A stretch of DNA of 64,000 bases from Stenopsyche tienmushanensis. Its lineage: Eukaryota; Arthropoda; Insecta; Trichoptera; Stenopsychidae. The notes beneath the pieces were generated by a model, which was not told the DNA's origin, ran no database searches, and worked only from the letters and a program-made list of their open reading frames with translations. Position numbers and translations under genes: made by a program. Every line of letters starts with the position of its first letter. Positions within the stretch are counted from its first letter, which is position 1. The stretch lies in NCBI GenBank assembly GCA_008973525.1, contig WACJ01000073.1, positions 62,001 through 126,000 of the forward strand. The letters are read 5' to 3'. Of the stretch, positions 47,880 to 58,076 are shown one piece after another.

Positions 47880-48480
47880 ACGACTTTCGGCCCTCTTTAT
47901 TAGGCAACCGGAACGAAAGTTCGGTTCCGGACGGGCTTAAACGACCGCTCCAGGCTGCAAATTCGGACTGCATTCGCGGCACGTGCTTCGCTCATCCCGC
48001 ATAGTGATGCTGCCAAAATTCAGATTCGTCGCACGGAGGAAAAAAAAACCACCCCAAAGCGGGTGGTTTTGGGTGGCCGGAATCCCTCAAGTGCTCGCCG
48101 CATGCGTTTATTGTCCCGAGAGAAAAACGTGCTCTCACAGTTTTTAATTTTTATGGCCGGTAAGCGTTTTAATTTATTAATGGCCATATTATGAAATTTT
48201 CGTGCGCGGTGTGGCGCATGCCATATATCAAATAGTTTTTATTGAATTATCACGATTATTAGTCGCGTTATATTGTCATTGCACAACCCTGTTATTTTAC
48301 AGTCAGGGTCATGCAGATACGCGCATTCGTTTGGCCATAAATCATGCCCATTGCCGGTAACGTTGAATGGAAATTTAATTAATGGTTTATAATTAAGCTT
48401 CGTTTACACAGGATGAATATGTCTGACATATCCGCTATGCGTAAACGCGGCATTCAGATTAATTTGATTTGATTTGAATT
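47880..48480. promoter_or_regulatory. Possible non-coding regulatory block
   Basis: A compact stretch of mixed composition without open frames of note. It contains TTTATGGCC (48150-48158), its mirrored GGCCATAAAT (48333-48342), TTTATTAATGGCC and several TAATTAA cores. TTTATGG-type sites are bound by Caudal/Abd-B class homeodomains in insects. That the block is regulatory is inference from motif density only. Confidence 0.2.
48045..48070. repeat. 10-bp perfect hairpin, AAAACCACCC/GGGTGGTTTT
   Basis: AAAACCACCC (48045-48054) pairs with GGGTGGTTTT (48061-48070) around a 6-nt loop. GGGTGG follows immediately, giving a G-rich strand. It looks like a bacterial terminator in shape, but the setting is eukaryotic, so no such role is claimed. 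Confidence 0.7.
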
Positions 48481-49029
48481 CAGATTTGGAATTGCATTGG
48501 AGAAAAAATGAATGATCGTATTCATACAATTCAAAATAAAATGTATCAATTTTTGCATTTTATCACGCTGATACACGCACCACAGACTGAAAACCACTGT
48601 TATGTTTAGATATATCGATGCAGTAAACTATTTTGTAGACACCACTAAAATTTCGTTTCAATCTATTAGCTGGTTTAAGAGTTATATTAATTTTTATGAA
48701 TTTATTGCGAACATAGCCCCGGCTATAAAGTGTTAACTATCTTATTGTCATTCTCAAACATAAGCCGACAAAGAAATGAATTGAATTTCCGTGTTTTTTT
48801 GATTGAATTGAATGTTATTGTGTTTGATCAATCTGCGCTTATGAGATGCTAAAATATTAAATTAAATGCTAATTCAAAACAGTTTTTAACATTTAAATCA
48901 TCATTAAAAATCAATAATATTCAGCGTAGTATTTCACTAGTTTATATAACAATAGGAAGTTGGAGACTTTTGGGGGTAGACGGATGCCTCGCGTGTGAGT
49001 TCGTTTGTTATCGGATCGTAGAAGAGCCC
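48481..49029. other. Intergenic, no gene recognised
   Basis: AT-rich, nothing recognised. Confidence 0.45.
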
Positions 49030-49310
49030 ACAGAAAATAAAGATGATAAGATTTTGATGAAAATACGATTTTCTTAGTCAAGATACTCATTATCGCAGAC
49101 AGAGGGCTCCCAGCTGCGAGACCGTTGAGAGTGCAACGGGAAGAACACGTCTTCCCGCAGCCACTGCTATCAATTTCATTTTTATTCTTATTCTCTGCAC
49201 GTCTGCGGTCATACTCGTGTTTGATAATGCAATAGGTTTAATATGTTTATTCTTATCTTATCGAACGTGTAAATTAAATTTTGTCAATCATTAAATAAAC
49301 ACACCATTTA
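49030..49310 (+). mobile_element. LTR-like remnant D
   Basis: ACGGGAAGAACACGTCTTCCC (about 49138-49158), then GCAGCCACTGC, is the hairpin shared with remnants A, B, C and E. It is followed by CTCGTGTTTGATAATGC and AATAAACAC further on as a possible poly(A) signal. Directly followed by a non-LTR element fragment. Confidence 0.45.
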
Positions 49311-49379
49311 CCTGATCATTTGCTAGTAGTCCCAACCCTTAGGCACTTGTAGACGAAATGGCCGGACTTTAATAGAGGG

Positions 49380-49960
49380 TATCCGGCCGAACCCTTAACT
49401 GAGTATTTTCGGACCACCTCAGGATTCCCTATGAAGCCATCTACGAAAGCATTGCCACTACTAAAAATCATTGAAGCGTACAGAACAACTGCTACAGACA
49501 GCCTCCCTGTCCTTGCATAGATCATGCTACTAGACTTAAAAGTACAAATAAAGGCAGTGAGGCATCTTAAAAAGCACGTAGAATAATTAAAGCTGGTAAC
49601 ACCACTCATCATCAGCTGAGGAAGCAGATGGATTCTTACGGATCCTATTGCCACCAAACGGTGGGCTATAATCGCGGTAATTGCTGTTTGGGAACGCAAT
49701 TGGTCTGAGTCGCCTCACGATGGCTACATGCGGAATTTATTTGGTTCAGTCTCATCTCGCCTCAAGCTAAAATAGGTCGACTCTGATCACTGGACTTCTC
49801 AGTTCTTGATGTGGCATGACCGTTTTGCGACACACCTGGCAAAAATGAAACTAAAAGATAGTCCGGACTGTATGTGCGAGGATTGTCGCCCGAGAGAGAG
49901 AGGCGCTCCTGTGCCGTATCAGAGGTCCGTTTTTTGGACCTCTTGACCACAGGGATTTGG
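49380..49960 (+). pseudogene. Non-LTR retrotransposon pol C-terminus (R1/I-like)
   Basis: In the frame beginning with Thr-Lys-Ala-Leu-Pro-Leu-Leu (49443) the sequence reads Ala-Tyr-Arg-Thr-Thr-Ala-Thr-Asp-Ser-Leu-Pro-Val-Leu-Ala, then Leu-Asp-Leu-Lys-Val-Gln. Later comes Trp-Thr-Ser-Gln-Phe-Leu-(Met)-Trp-His-Asp-Arg-Phe-Ala-Thr-His-Leu, then Asp-Ser-Pro-Asp-Cys-Met-Cys. This is the post-RT region of ORF2 in R1/I-type arthropod LINEs: the 'AYRT-S-AL-VLAG--PL' block, the 'LTGHG-F' block and the start of the C-terminal Cys motif. At least four in-frame stops are visible, and the RT and endonuclease domains are missing, as expected of a 5'-truncated dead copy. An antisense 127-codon frame over the same bases is a shadow. 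Confidence 0.8.
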
Positions 49961-51013
49961 TAGCCAGCCCCGTTACTTTTTCGGCGTTCAAGACCTTCTG
50001 CCATAGTTTCGGAGCCAAATGCGCCTTGGACGGATACTATTTTTAGTATCCGTCCTCTACCTTAACTTGTCACTACGGGTTGAAATAATAATAAAAAATC
50101 ATTAAATAGGGATTTATATGCGTTCCTTAAAAAAAATCTTAATAATACAACAAACGATTCAGCTTGTATCTATCCTCCCATTGGGTGTTAAGTCACATTT
50201 TACATTAATAATTTGTCAAGAGGGCTGTGGGATGCAATATGAAGGCACGATAGTGGGCAGGTTAAGTGGCAAAGCGAAGCTACTAAAAGGTTATTAAAAT
50301 AAGTTATTGCCACTGAATTTTTGCCGTGTGTAAAATTATTTTCCGAAGACGATGCATCTCCTGGTCTTTCTACGTCATATCGAAGATTTAACTGCCGTCC
50401 GACGCATAAAAGGGCTGCCCGGCACGACGGGCACTCCTTGTAAACCATCTTCTTGACGATGCCGTCCCTCATGCATTACGTTTTATGTAATATCCATTGA
50501 TTGAGTGCTTAAATTCGCAAACGGCAGCCGAAAAACCCCAACCGCCTCTGCAAGAATTTGTCGCTTAGGACGTTGCACATCTTCGGCTGGTTGTCGTGCT
50601 TTAAATTTTGACAGGACAATGTTGCGGTTTCGGCATAACAGGTGGCGCCGAAACCGGATTTCTTCGTCGGTGGTATCCAAAGACTTTATCGTAAGAATGA
50701 TTAATATATTGTAATTCGACTTGCAGGCTAACCGAGATCTTTCCTTTCCACTTTCTTCGGACCTTTGTTGCAACCGGCGCGGCGATCTTCCTTTTAAGTT
50801 TTTTGTTGCATAAATAACATCAGCTGATCCGAGCAAAAAAGAAATATATCGCCACTCGGCCATTTATCCGGAGGGTGCTTCATTATTCTGGCTTCGATTG
50901 AAGAAGAGCACTTGAAATGGATCACATTGATATGTTCGAATGTCAGATAAGTTTCGTTCTTTCTGCAGAACGCATGATTTTATATAGTACCATATGAAGA
51001 TTCGGAATTTCGG
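49961..51013. other. Unassigned; two minus-strand frames of 90 and 126 codons
   Basis: Frames at 50200-50472 and 50483-50863 (minus) are close together and GC-richer than their surroundings, but I recognise no domain. They lie beyond the C-terminal end of the hAT transposase remnant at 51014, so are probably not part of it. Coding status undecided. Confidence 0.3.
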
Positions 51014-51430
51014 TTAGCCATAGTTCGACCGTAATTCTGATTCTATGCAACCTATTTTGGAAATCAGGCAACTTGCTGCTGAAAATGCACGCTCAGCCTC
51101 CACACTCGTTGGGGGTATCGTCATCAGATATTTAAATGCTATTTCGATTTGATGACCGCGTGAGCCTCTATTTTCGTATAACACCATCAATGTGACTGAT
51201 AAACTTCCTTTCTGCTGAAACACGGACTAAAACTAGCAAAATTCCCGATTTCCCCACAAATTATTTATTTCCGTCGCTGCAGATGAATACTTACATACTA
51301 TAATACTTTTATGTGATTCGTAATTATATTACGGAGTAATACAAACATTCTGAACCCCGTATCTGTTATATTTCATATCGATATTCTCATTATTAGAGTC
51401 GAGGTGTAGTAAATACATCACCGGTATGGA
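51014..51430 (-). pseudogene. hAT transposase C-terminal remnant
   Basis: Read on the minus strand, residues encoded at 51223-51014 include Phe-Lys-Tyr-Leu-Met-Thr-Ile-Pro-Pro-Thr-Ser-Val-Glu-Ala-Glu-Arg-Ala-Phe-Ser-Ala-Ala. This is the hallmark of the hAT C-terminal dimerisation domain (hATC: 'P-TSV-AERAFSAAG'). Upstream the frame (about 51430-51230) reads Leu-Leu-His-Leu-Asp-Ser-Asn-Asn-Glu-Asn and is broken by stops. The same upstream segment recurs at 55905-56165 and 63103-63315, also broken. No intact catalytic region is present. Confidence 0.88.
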
Positions 51431-51665
51431 AAGGTTAATATAACAATTTGAAATACATATATGTACTGTATATATGCATACATAGATAAGACAAATACTA
51501 CCCATAGGTGTCGCCTAAGCACGCCAATTAGTAGTTACGCCACTGTTTCCATGCGTCCAAATTTCGGCCGGAATGTCTCGATTTAGTAGCTTTTATCGAG
51601 CGTGTGAGGTGTACGATTTCTGTTAGATAAAAATTTCAATCCAGAATTTTTCGGGATAAACGTTT
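51431..51665 (-). repeat. Dispersed repeat; homologous to 60860-61053 plus 63032-63102
   Basis: Reverse complement: TCTTATCTATGTATGCATAT, GTACATATATGTATTTCAAA, and a CAGTGGCGTAACTACTAATT block (hAT-like end) with GCTTAGGCGACACCTATGGG. Beyond it, AGATTAGTAAACGTTTATCCC and GAAATCGTACACCTCAC also match the 60860 copy, so the homology runs past the CAGTGG end. This copy lacks the 1978-bp insertion. Confidence 0.85.
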
Positions 51666-51678
51666 ACTAATCTTGGGA

Positions 51679-51715
51679 TATAATTATATTTATATTATAT
51701 ATAAATATAATTATA
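51679..51715. repeat. 17-bp perfect AT palindrome, 3-nt spacer
   Basis: TATAATTATATTTATAT (51679-51695) is exactly mirrored by ATATAAATATAATTATA (51699-51715). Cruciform-prone AT sequence immediately beyond the dispersed repeat border. Confidence 0.85.
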
Positions 51716-51740
51716 ATATATTTATTATATTATATTTAAA

Positions 51741-53059
51741 ACACCTTTCCTGTCGACGTCAGCAGCAATTTAAATTCTTGCAAAAATCTTGGTCTATGAT
51801 ATATTCACATTTTAAGCAATGGTACATCATTTTTTTTGTAAAACGATTGTGGGTTTTCATCAAATAGAGTCATCTTCTAACGTTTAGTACGTCTTCGACT
51901 GATGGATTTTTTTAATATTTCGAAGTAGAAGAGTAGCTCGCTATCTAGCTAGTTTATTCCATAGTTGTTAGCTAAAGTTCGTATGATATCCAAAATCCTC
52001 CTTTTCAAATGATATTTTATTGCTGATCAAAGAAAGCTGAAGTCTAGCTATGATTCTATAATAGTTTTGTGAGAATCTGATGCCGTTAATTAAATAAACT
52101 GACAAACTAATTTCAAAAGTATGCCACAAATAAATTAACATTTCTTTTCGCTCCACCTTATATATACATATATCGAATGTACTTGCATTAATTCCAAAGA
52201 AATCTTTTTTACGATGCATCAAGTGCGATGTGACAAATTCGCATTTTTTCGTCTGCTTCATAATTCCATCGCTCAGTCCGAGATTCTTAACACGTAGGCC
52301 GTTCTTGGAAGCCGTAATAGTAGCGAAATTCTTTCAGATTGGTCATAGTTAATGAATAAGAAGAACACATTTGTTATGGCCGTCTCGTCTTGTGGTTGAT
52401 TATTTTTTCTACGATCGCCATTCTTCGGCTACTCCATTGACAGCGATGACTATCTCCATCGTGGAGGACTACTGTTGACACACGGCAGGTGTCGTTATTT
52501 ATTCCTTGCTTAAATCTGAACTTTATTTATGACTTATGGCGGCGTACGTGGAACGACTGCAATGTCGGACTTTGCATTGGGAATCTGTAATTAGATCGCA
52601 ATGCTCAACTAAACATACGGCATTAACCCTTTGAATGCGTGGCGCATCCAAGGGAATCAATTCTCGGTAAATGATATAAACAATATTTTATACTAAATTT
52701 GAATTTATGATAACTATTAATTTTATATCAGCATTGAGTATGAACTTTACAGAATTTGACTTTTAATTACTAGCAATCCAAAGTTCTAAAAGAGGACGGA
52801 ATGGCCACGAAGTTTGTATGTCCAATCGGTCCACTTTTTGGACCGCTGATACGACGAATGAGCGCCTCGTTGTTATTATTTTATTGCGGACTTATACCGG
52901 TTGGGTTGGCTCAATGTTTAAGTGATAATGAAGAAAAGAGGGATTAAACAGCTTTGTATATATTATAAAAACGGACAGAGTCAATGCGTGTTGGTTCATA
53001 TAAAATATTTAAACATACAATACGAAATAATATTTAAAAAATGATTTTGATACGTTGTC
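51741..53059. other. Intergenic; one TTAA-type end
   Basis: TTAACCCTTTGAATGCGTGG with CGCATCC starts near 52625 and looks like a TTAA-element left end; partner not found. A 97-codon minus-strand frame (51968-52261) has no recognisable domain. Confidence 0.4.
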
Positions 53060-53240
53060 TTGTTAAAGAGTTAGAGAAGATCGATAGGCTTGCCGCGGGA
53101 AGATGTGTTCTTCCCGCAGATTGGCCAGTTGTCTCGTAGCGGATTTATTTCCGAGTTAAATAAAGATCGTAATTATGATGAGCAATATCTATCCACATTC
53201 TTCCAATGCAAAAATATCAATTTAAAAATTGTTAAGGCTT
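53060..53240 (+). mobile_element. LTR-like remnant E
   Basis: GCGGGAAGATGTGTTCTTCCC, then GCAGATTGGCCAGTTGTCTC, GTAGCGGATTTATTTCC and GAGTTAAATAAAGATCG: the hairpin, GGCCA and AATAAA order common to remnants A-E. Borders not resolved. Confidence 0.45.
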
Positions 53241-55904
53241 CGTTTTTGTTTATCGGGTTAGTCGTCATATGGCGAATTAATTCTATATTATTGCTTTGAA
53301 TGTTTCAATCATCAATGAACAATTCAATCTGAGGGTCAACATTGCATTGATATGACACAAACACATCAAGTATTCATCGATCGAATCGGATATGTCACAA
53401 TATGGAAAAATTCATAGAAATAATGTCAAATCTGCATAACGTTTCATTTGAATTTCATAGATATGCCTGCGGATAAATTACAATTTATAATTGAGACTGA
53501 CTTGAGATGATTTTCTAGCACATCTGTCGATATTGCATTCACGATCGGAATTAACAGACAATAATTACATAGACAATAAAACGGTTCATAGATCGATTAT
53601 CCGTATAAATGTCCGTTTGCAACTTTCGCCGCTTCCGACGATGAAATTGATCGATGAGGATTTTTATTGGAATGGCGGATTTATCGACGTTTTCTCATGT
53701 CCTAAAAATTATGCTTTGGTGGGACTTTCGTTTTGGACGTTTCTCAAAGACCGTTTATGCAATGGATTTCAATTACCAGACATTAATCATCTGGTCGCGC
53801 AATTAAATATTACATTGGCGCCTACGTTGAATTGAAGATTCCTTTCGTTTTCGTCGAATTGCATCTGATGTTGCATAATTGAAATTCCGATCTGCCATCG
53901 CGGCTTAATCCAAATTATGCCCGCAAAAAAAAATTGAAACACAAATGTCGACCGATTGACCCCGTGTTCGCGGTTCGTATTTTTGACATTTGGCGCGAAA
54001 GTCTTTCCGCATCTCTCGCTATTAGCCGATGATGAATGGACCACGAGGAAGAGATGCGATGGGTTATGCAAGTGTGTTGTCGAGATGCAAGAAGTCACGG
54101 TGCCGACTGAGATGAGGCCACGGCATGATGATGATGATGGGTTCGCGCAAGTTCGTCAATGTTGAGAATTGACGTTTCGTGGATGTGTTGGCGTGTAAAG
54201 CAGTCATTAAGACATTGTCTTAGCCATGACTCAAAAGTCACAGGTCGTCTTGGATGGTTGCTGATTAGTGCACGTCGAAGAAGGTGTATTCACAACACCG
54301 ATTCTTTCCATAATCGGCAAAGAACACGAGACACCCACGACCGTTGCAACAATCGGATTTGTTTCGAATAATTCAATCTGAAATTTATTCGATCTTAGAA
54401 TCGCGCAGCCTTTTTAAACGCCGCTTGAGCGAACACGTACTGCAGCATCCAATTAAGAGCGCGGTCCATCCCATAACATCCTTAGTACCTGAGGTATCCA
54501 AAGTTCAGAGATCAGGATCGAGAGTACATCTCTCATTAATCTAACAGTCTCAATCGTTCCAAATTATACACACATAATCGATGGCATAATTCAGACGTAA
54601 TGACAAGGGTTAGCGGATGCGCTCCGTGAAAGTTGTGTCATAGTCCCGGGGAAACTGTGCTCTCCCAAGAACCTACGTCTGACAACCACTAATTACGGAC
54701 TCTCATCTTCGTGTGCATCATCAGCCCACGGCGTGAGAGCGCGAATAATTTAACGGACTTTCACTTTCTTTGAACCGAAGCCGCTTGATCAATAAAGTAC
54801 CCGGGAATCCAGAAGAGGTCTGTTCACGAAAACGTGGCTGAAACATGTGCATGTTGTGGCGGAGCGTCTGCTTAAAGGTCGCTCGGAAATGTGGAAGATG
54901 ACCTGGTGGATCAGTCGGGCTCGCAAATTGAATTTATGGCTAGAGCAGCGATCGGAAAGTGAAGATTCGCCAAAGGAATCGAGTTTCTTGTTATTTTATC
55001 AGTTTATGTAATACGTTTGTATACATTCAGATGAAACTTGCAGATTACATATAATACACGTGCTAACGTCTTAAAGACCGCATGCGTAAATTTGCCAATC
55101 CATCTCGTCTGTATCATACATTCACCTCCTCATTTGCTCGATATGGAAGGTAGCTTAACCTCCGAGTTTCGCAGATCACCCAGGTGAATATATCAAAGGG
55201 CGTTTTTGCGACGGAGAGTGTGAGAGGGCAAATTCGAGCTTGTTCTGTTTCTTTAGCTTTCCTGGGTTTAAACCGGTTAAATCATTGGATGCCATCAACT
55301 ATATAAAAGAAAATGAGTGACAAACAAGTCGAGAAATCGGTAAAAGTAGTTAGGGTAAATAGATTAAATCAGCATAGCAAAATGAAAGATAGCTCATATT
55401 TAATTAAAAGCAATAATTGTGCACATATAACACATGATAATCGCTTCCAATTACACACAGCCTTTATTGTCAATATCAAGAATAAGCTATTAACTAGGCC
55501 AATCAATCTGACCAAGTACAGATATTGTAGGTTAATAGATTTCCTGCGATTTTGAATAATCGAAACAAGTAGCTTAATGGTAGAAATTACTATTTAGTAG
55601 TATTAAAGTGTGCATAGAGTCACTATTGCATATCGTGTACGTGCTGATACTGACCAATGAATCGTTTTATTGGATTGAGCCGGCTCTATAGAGCCGGTTG
55701 CTTGAATAATTATGTTTCGTAGAAGCTATTTCTTAAATACACTTATATGGAATTCTTATTGTAGATACATTTAATTCTAGGATTTTTGAACGCCGAAGCA
55801 TTTTTAAAATCCAAATTATTCCATGAAAGATAAAAGAAAGCTGCATATACATAAGCTAATGTTCTAAATAGGGCTCATAAGATGGGGTCTGTTCTATACC
55901 GGTG
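53241..55904. other. Intergenic, no gene confirmed
   Basis: 53533-53835 holds a 100-codon plus frame and 53950-54550 several overlapping frames, none with a known domain. An 80-codon frame at 55313 follows TATAAAAG by only 6 nt, too close for that to be its core promoter. Confidence 0.35.
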
Positions 55905-56165
55905 ATGTATTTACTACACCTCGACTCTAATAATGAGAATATCGACATGAAATATAATAGATACGGGGTTCAACATTTTTGTATTCCTCCGTAATATAAT
56001 TACGAATCACATCAAAGTATTATAGTATATTAGTATTCATCTGCAGCAACGGAAATAAATAATTTGTGGGGAAATCGGGAATTTTGCTAGTTTTAGTCTG
56101 TGTCTCAGCAAAAAGGAATTTTATCAGTCACGTTGATTGTGTTATACGAATTTAATGTTACTTCG
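55905..56165 (+). mobile_element. hAT transposase repeat, partial copy
   Basis: Starts ACCGGTGATGTATTTACTAC and runs parallel to 63103-63315 and to the reverse of 51170-51430, including CTCGACTCTAATAATGAG and GGGGAAATCGGGAATTTTGC. It ends with TTTATCAGTCACGTTGATTG before diverging. Coding remnants with stops. Confidence 0.8.
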
Positions 56166-56399
56166 TGCATATTTTCAAAATATGTATTATTTGAATTTTT
56201 TAGTGTTTTATTTATCTATTTTTGAATTGTATTTTTTCTTAAAAAAAAATTCTTTCGCCTTTAAGGTATTTTTATAAAAAAGTTTTCAAATTGAAGTGTA
56301 TATTTTTTTCATTGTTGGAATTAGTTAAGAAATTACTTTTTTTTATCACAAAAATGAGATTATTTTGTAAAAAAAAATGCACATATTTAAACTGTATGG

Positions 56400-56660
56400 T
56401 AGGGGATGATCGCGTATTTGCGAGCGAATTCCAGTGATTCAGAAAGAGCACTCTTGTACGTTGAAATCGAAGAGAGACAGAGACGGAGAGCTTCCTGCGT
56501 ACATCGTATGATTGAATAGATTAACCCAAATTTATCGACTAATAATGATGTGTGAATGGTTATAATGAATCGATTTCAAGTGTATTGTTTATTTTTACTT
56601 CACACGCGCTACTGCGGTCCTGACAGATAAGTGGATTTGTACGGGGATCAAAGGGTTGAT
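56400..56660 (-). mobile_element. TTAA MITE family A, reversed copy
   Basis: Reverse order of family blocks: TCGCGTATTTGCGAGCGAATTCC, CAGAAAGAGCACTCTTGTACG, AGACAGAGACGGAGAGCTTCC, CCCAAATTTATCGACTAAT and AATCGATTTCAAGTGTATTG. It finishes near ATCAAAGGGTTG, a mutated CAAAGGGTTAA-type end. Confidence 0.8.
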
Positions 56661-57491
56661 CAAATGATTACAGAACGCGCCCCTAACGACGCGTCTATTG
56701 AAGACACGCGCCCAAAATTCAATACCTAATTATATTATTACATCAATTATACATTTATTGTATACAAATGTGCTAAGATGGCTTAATATTTTTGCATTTT
56801 GATTTCGATTGAGGTTAATATGCATCTGTTCTGTATGCAAATTGAATATAACGTTATAATATAGGGATTGTAAATGTCAAGTATATTTCGACATATATCT
56901 GGTGCATTGTTGATCTTATGGCAATTGTCATCCATATGTCGATCAAACATCTTGCCATCGTACGTACCGCCATTTTAATCAACAACAATCGTCCCCGATG
57001 ATTTCTAAGCCTTCAACAACATCTGTTCTTTAATGTATGCATCGTCTGATAAATTAATACATGTGACAACTTAATCAAAAGTCGTGCCCTTTCCATTCAC
57101 TCCACGCTATTAATGTCTTCCCATAATGAAAGGATACACATGCAAACGATTCCCGAGACGACTGTCCGTATTTTTGTTTATTTCTTTGATGTTTTCATTT
57201 GAATTTAAGTGCGCTGGTTTAATTTATTGGCGCGTTTTGAGCAAAGCACGATATGCATTCTTAAATGGACCGATTTATAGGTCAAGCATTAGCCGGGGAG
57301 CTTGTGCAATTGCTCTTATTTGATGAGGTCCAAGAAGGCTTTGTTTTGTCCTCTATTTAATCGTGTGTGAAATAAATTCACATCACGTGCTCCGAAAATT
57401 GCATAAGGCTTTTATTATATAAGAGTCGAAATGGCGCTGGGTCCGACTTTAACATTTGCATATCATTATCGCATTGTTGCATTTTTTGACC
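56661..57491. other. Intergenic, no gene recognised
   Basis: AT-rich DNA with short frames only. Confidence 0.45.
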
Positions 57492-57499
57492 TCTTACAC
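57492..57499. other. 8-bp target-site duplication TCTTACAC (left)
   Basis: TCTTACAC here is repeated exactly at 59478-59485 on the other side of the composite element. Eight-bp duplications are the hAT hallmark. Confidence 0.95.
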
Positions 57500-57622
57500 C
57501 AGGCATGGCCAACCCGCGGCCCGCGGGCCGCATGCGGCCCGCCTGGAATATTTTTTCGGCCCGCGAGAATCATCACACTTTTAGAAAATATATCTTTTTT
57601 ATACTGGCCAAAGTAATCACAA

Positions 57623-57844
57623 TTGAAAAGTAATTACGCTCATCACTTTCCATTGTTGAAAGAATTTAAGAAATCAAAATGTAACAATTACATTAAATAT
57701 GCAAAAGAAATAAGAAAACTTACAGCTGATTTTGAAAGCCGATTCAGTAATTTACAGTTAGACAAGCACAATAAAATTTTTGAAATATATTTATCTCCTT
57801 TTCAAGTTGAATTTGAATCGATTCCAGAATATCTCCAAATATAA
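57623..57844 (+). pseudogene. hAT transposase fragment (GTF2IRD2-like), 73 aa
   Basis: The frame reads His-His-Phe-Pro-Leu-Leu-Lys-Glu-Phe, then Lys-Tyr-Ala-Lys-Glu-Ile-Arg-Lys-Leu, Asp-Phe-Glu-Ser-Arg-Phe and Leu-Ser-Pro-Phe-Gln-Val-Glu-Phe-Glu-Ser-Ile-Pro-Glu-Tyr-Leu-Gln. This is the pattern 'HFP-L-EF ... FE-RF ... PF-V--E-VPE-LQ' found in the middle-to-late part of Charlie-type hAT transposases and in GTF2IRD2. It is only about a tenth of a full transposase; the zinc finger, the first catalytic segments and hATC are absent. It cannot be functional. Confidence 0.8.
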
Positions 57845-58076
57845 ATGCTTAACCACCACCTAAAAATAAACTCAAATACCCTAACTGAGATCGATTTCCA
57901 AAAGCTAAGTGAAAGAGTGGAGAAACAAATATCGCACTAGTAAAATATTTTTTAATGATTTTATTTATATTTATGTATTTCTTATATTTAATTTTTAGAT
58001 TAACATATTTCTTTACAATGTAAATTGAGTATCAATATTATTATCTTATCTATGTTTACATTTAAAAATAATATTA

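Noticed and set aside
49316..49699. 127-codon minus-strand frame
   Set aside because: It is antisense to the recognisable non-LTR pol remnant on the plus strand.
50483..50863. 126-codon minus-strand frame and neighbour at 50200-50472, considered as part of the hAT transposase
   Set aside because: They lie after the hATC block in the direction of translation, where no transposase domain is expected, and match nothing I recognise.
55313..55555. 80-codon frame preceded by TATAAAAG
   Set aside because: The TATA-like sequence is only 6 nt before the ATG, too near for a core promoter, and the protein shows no recognisable feature.
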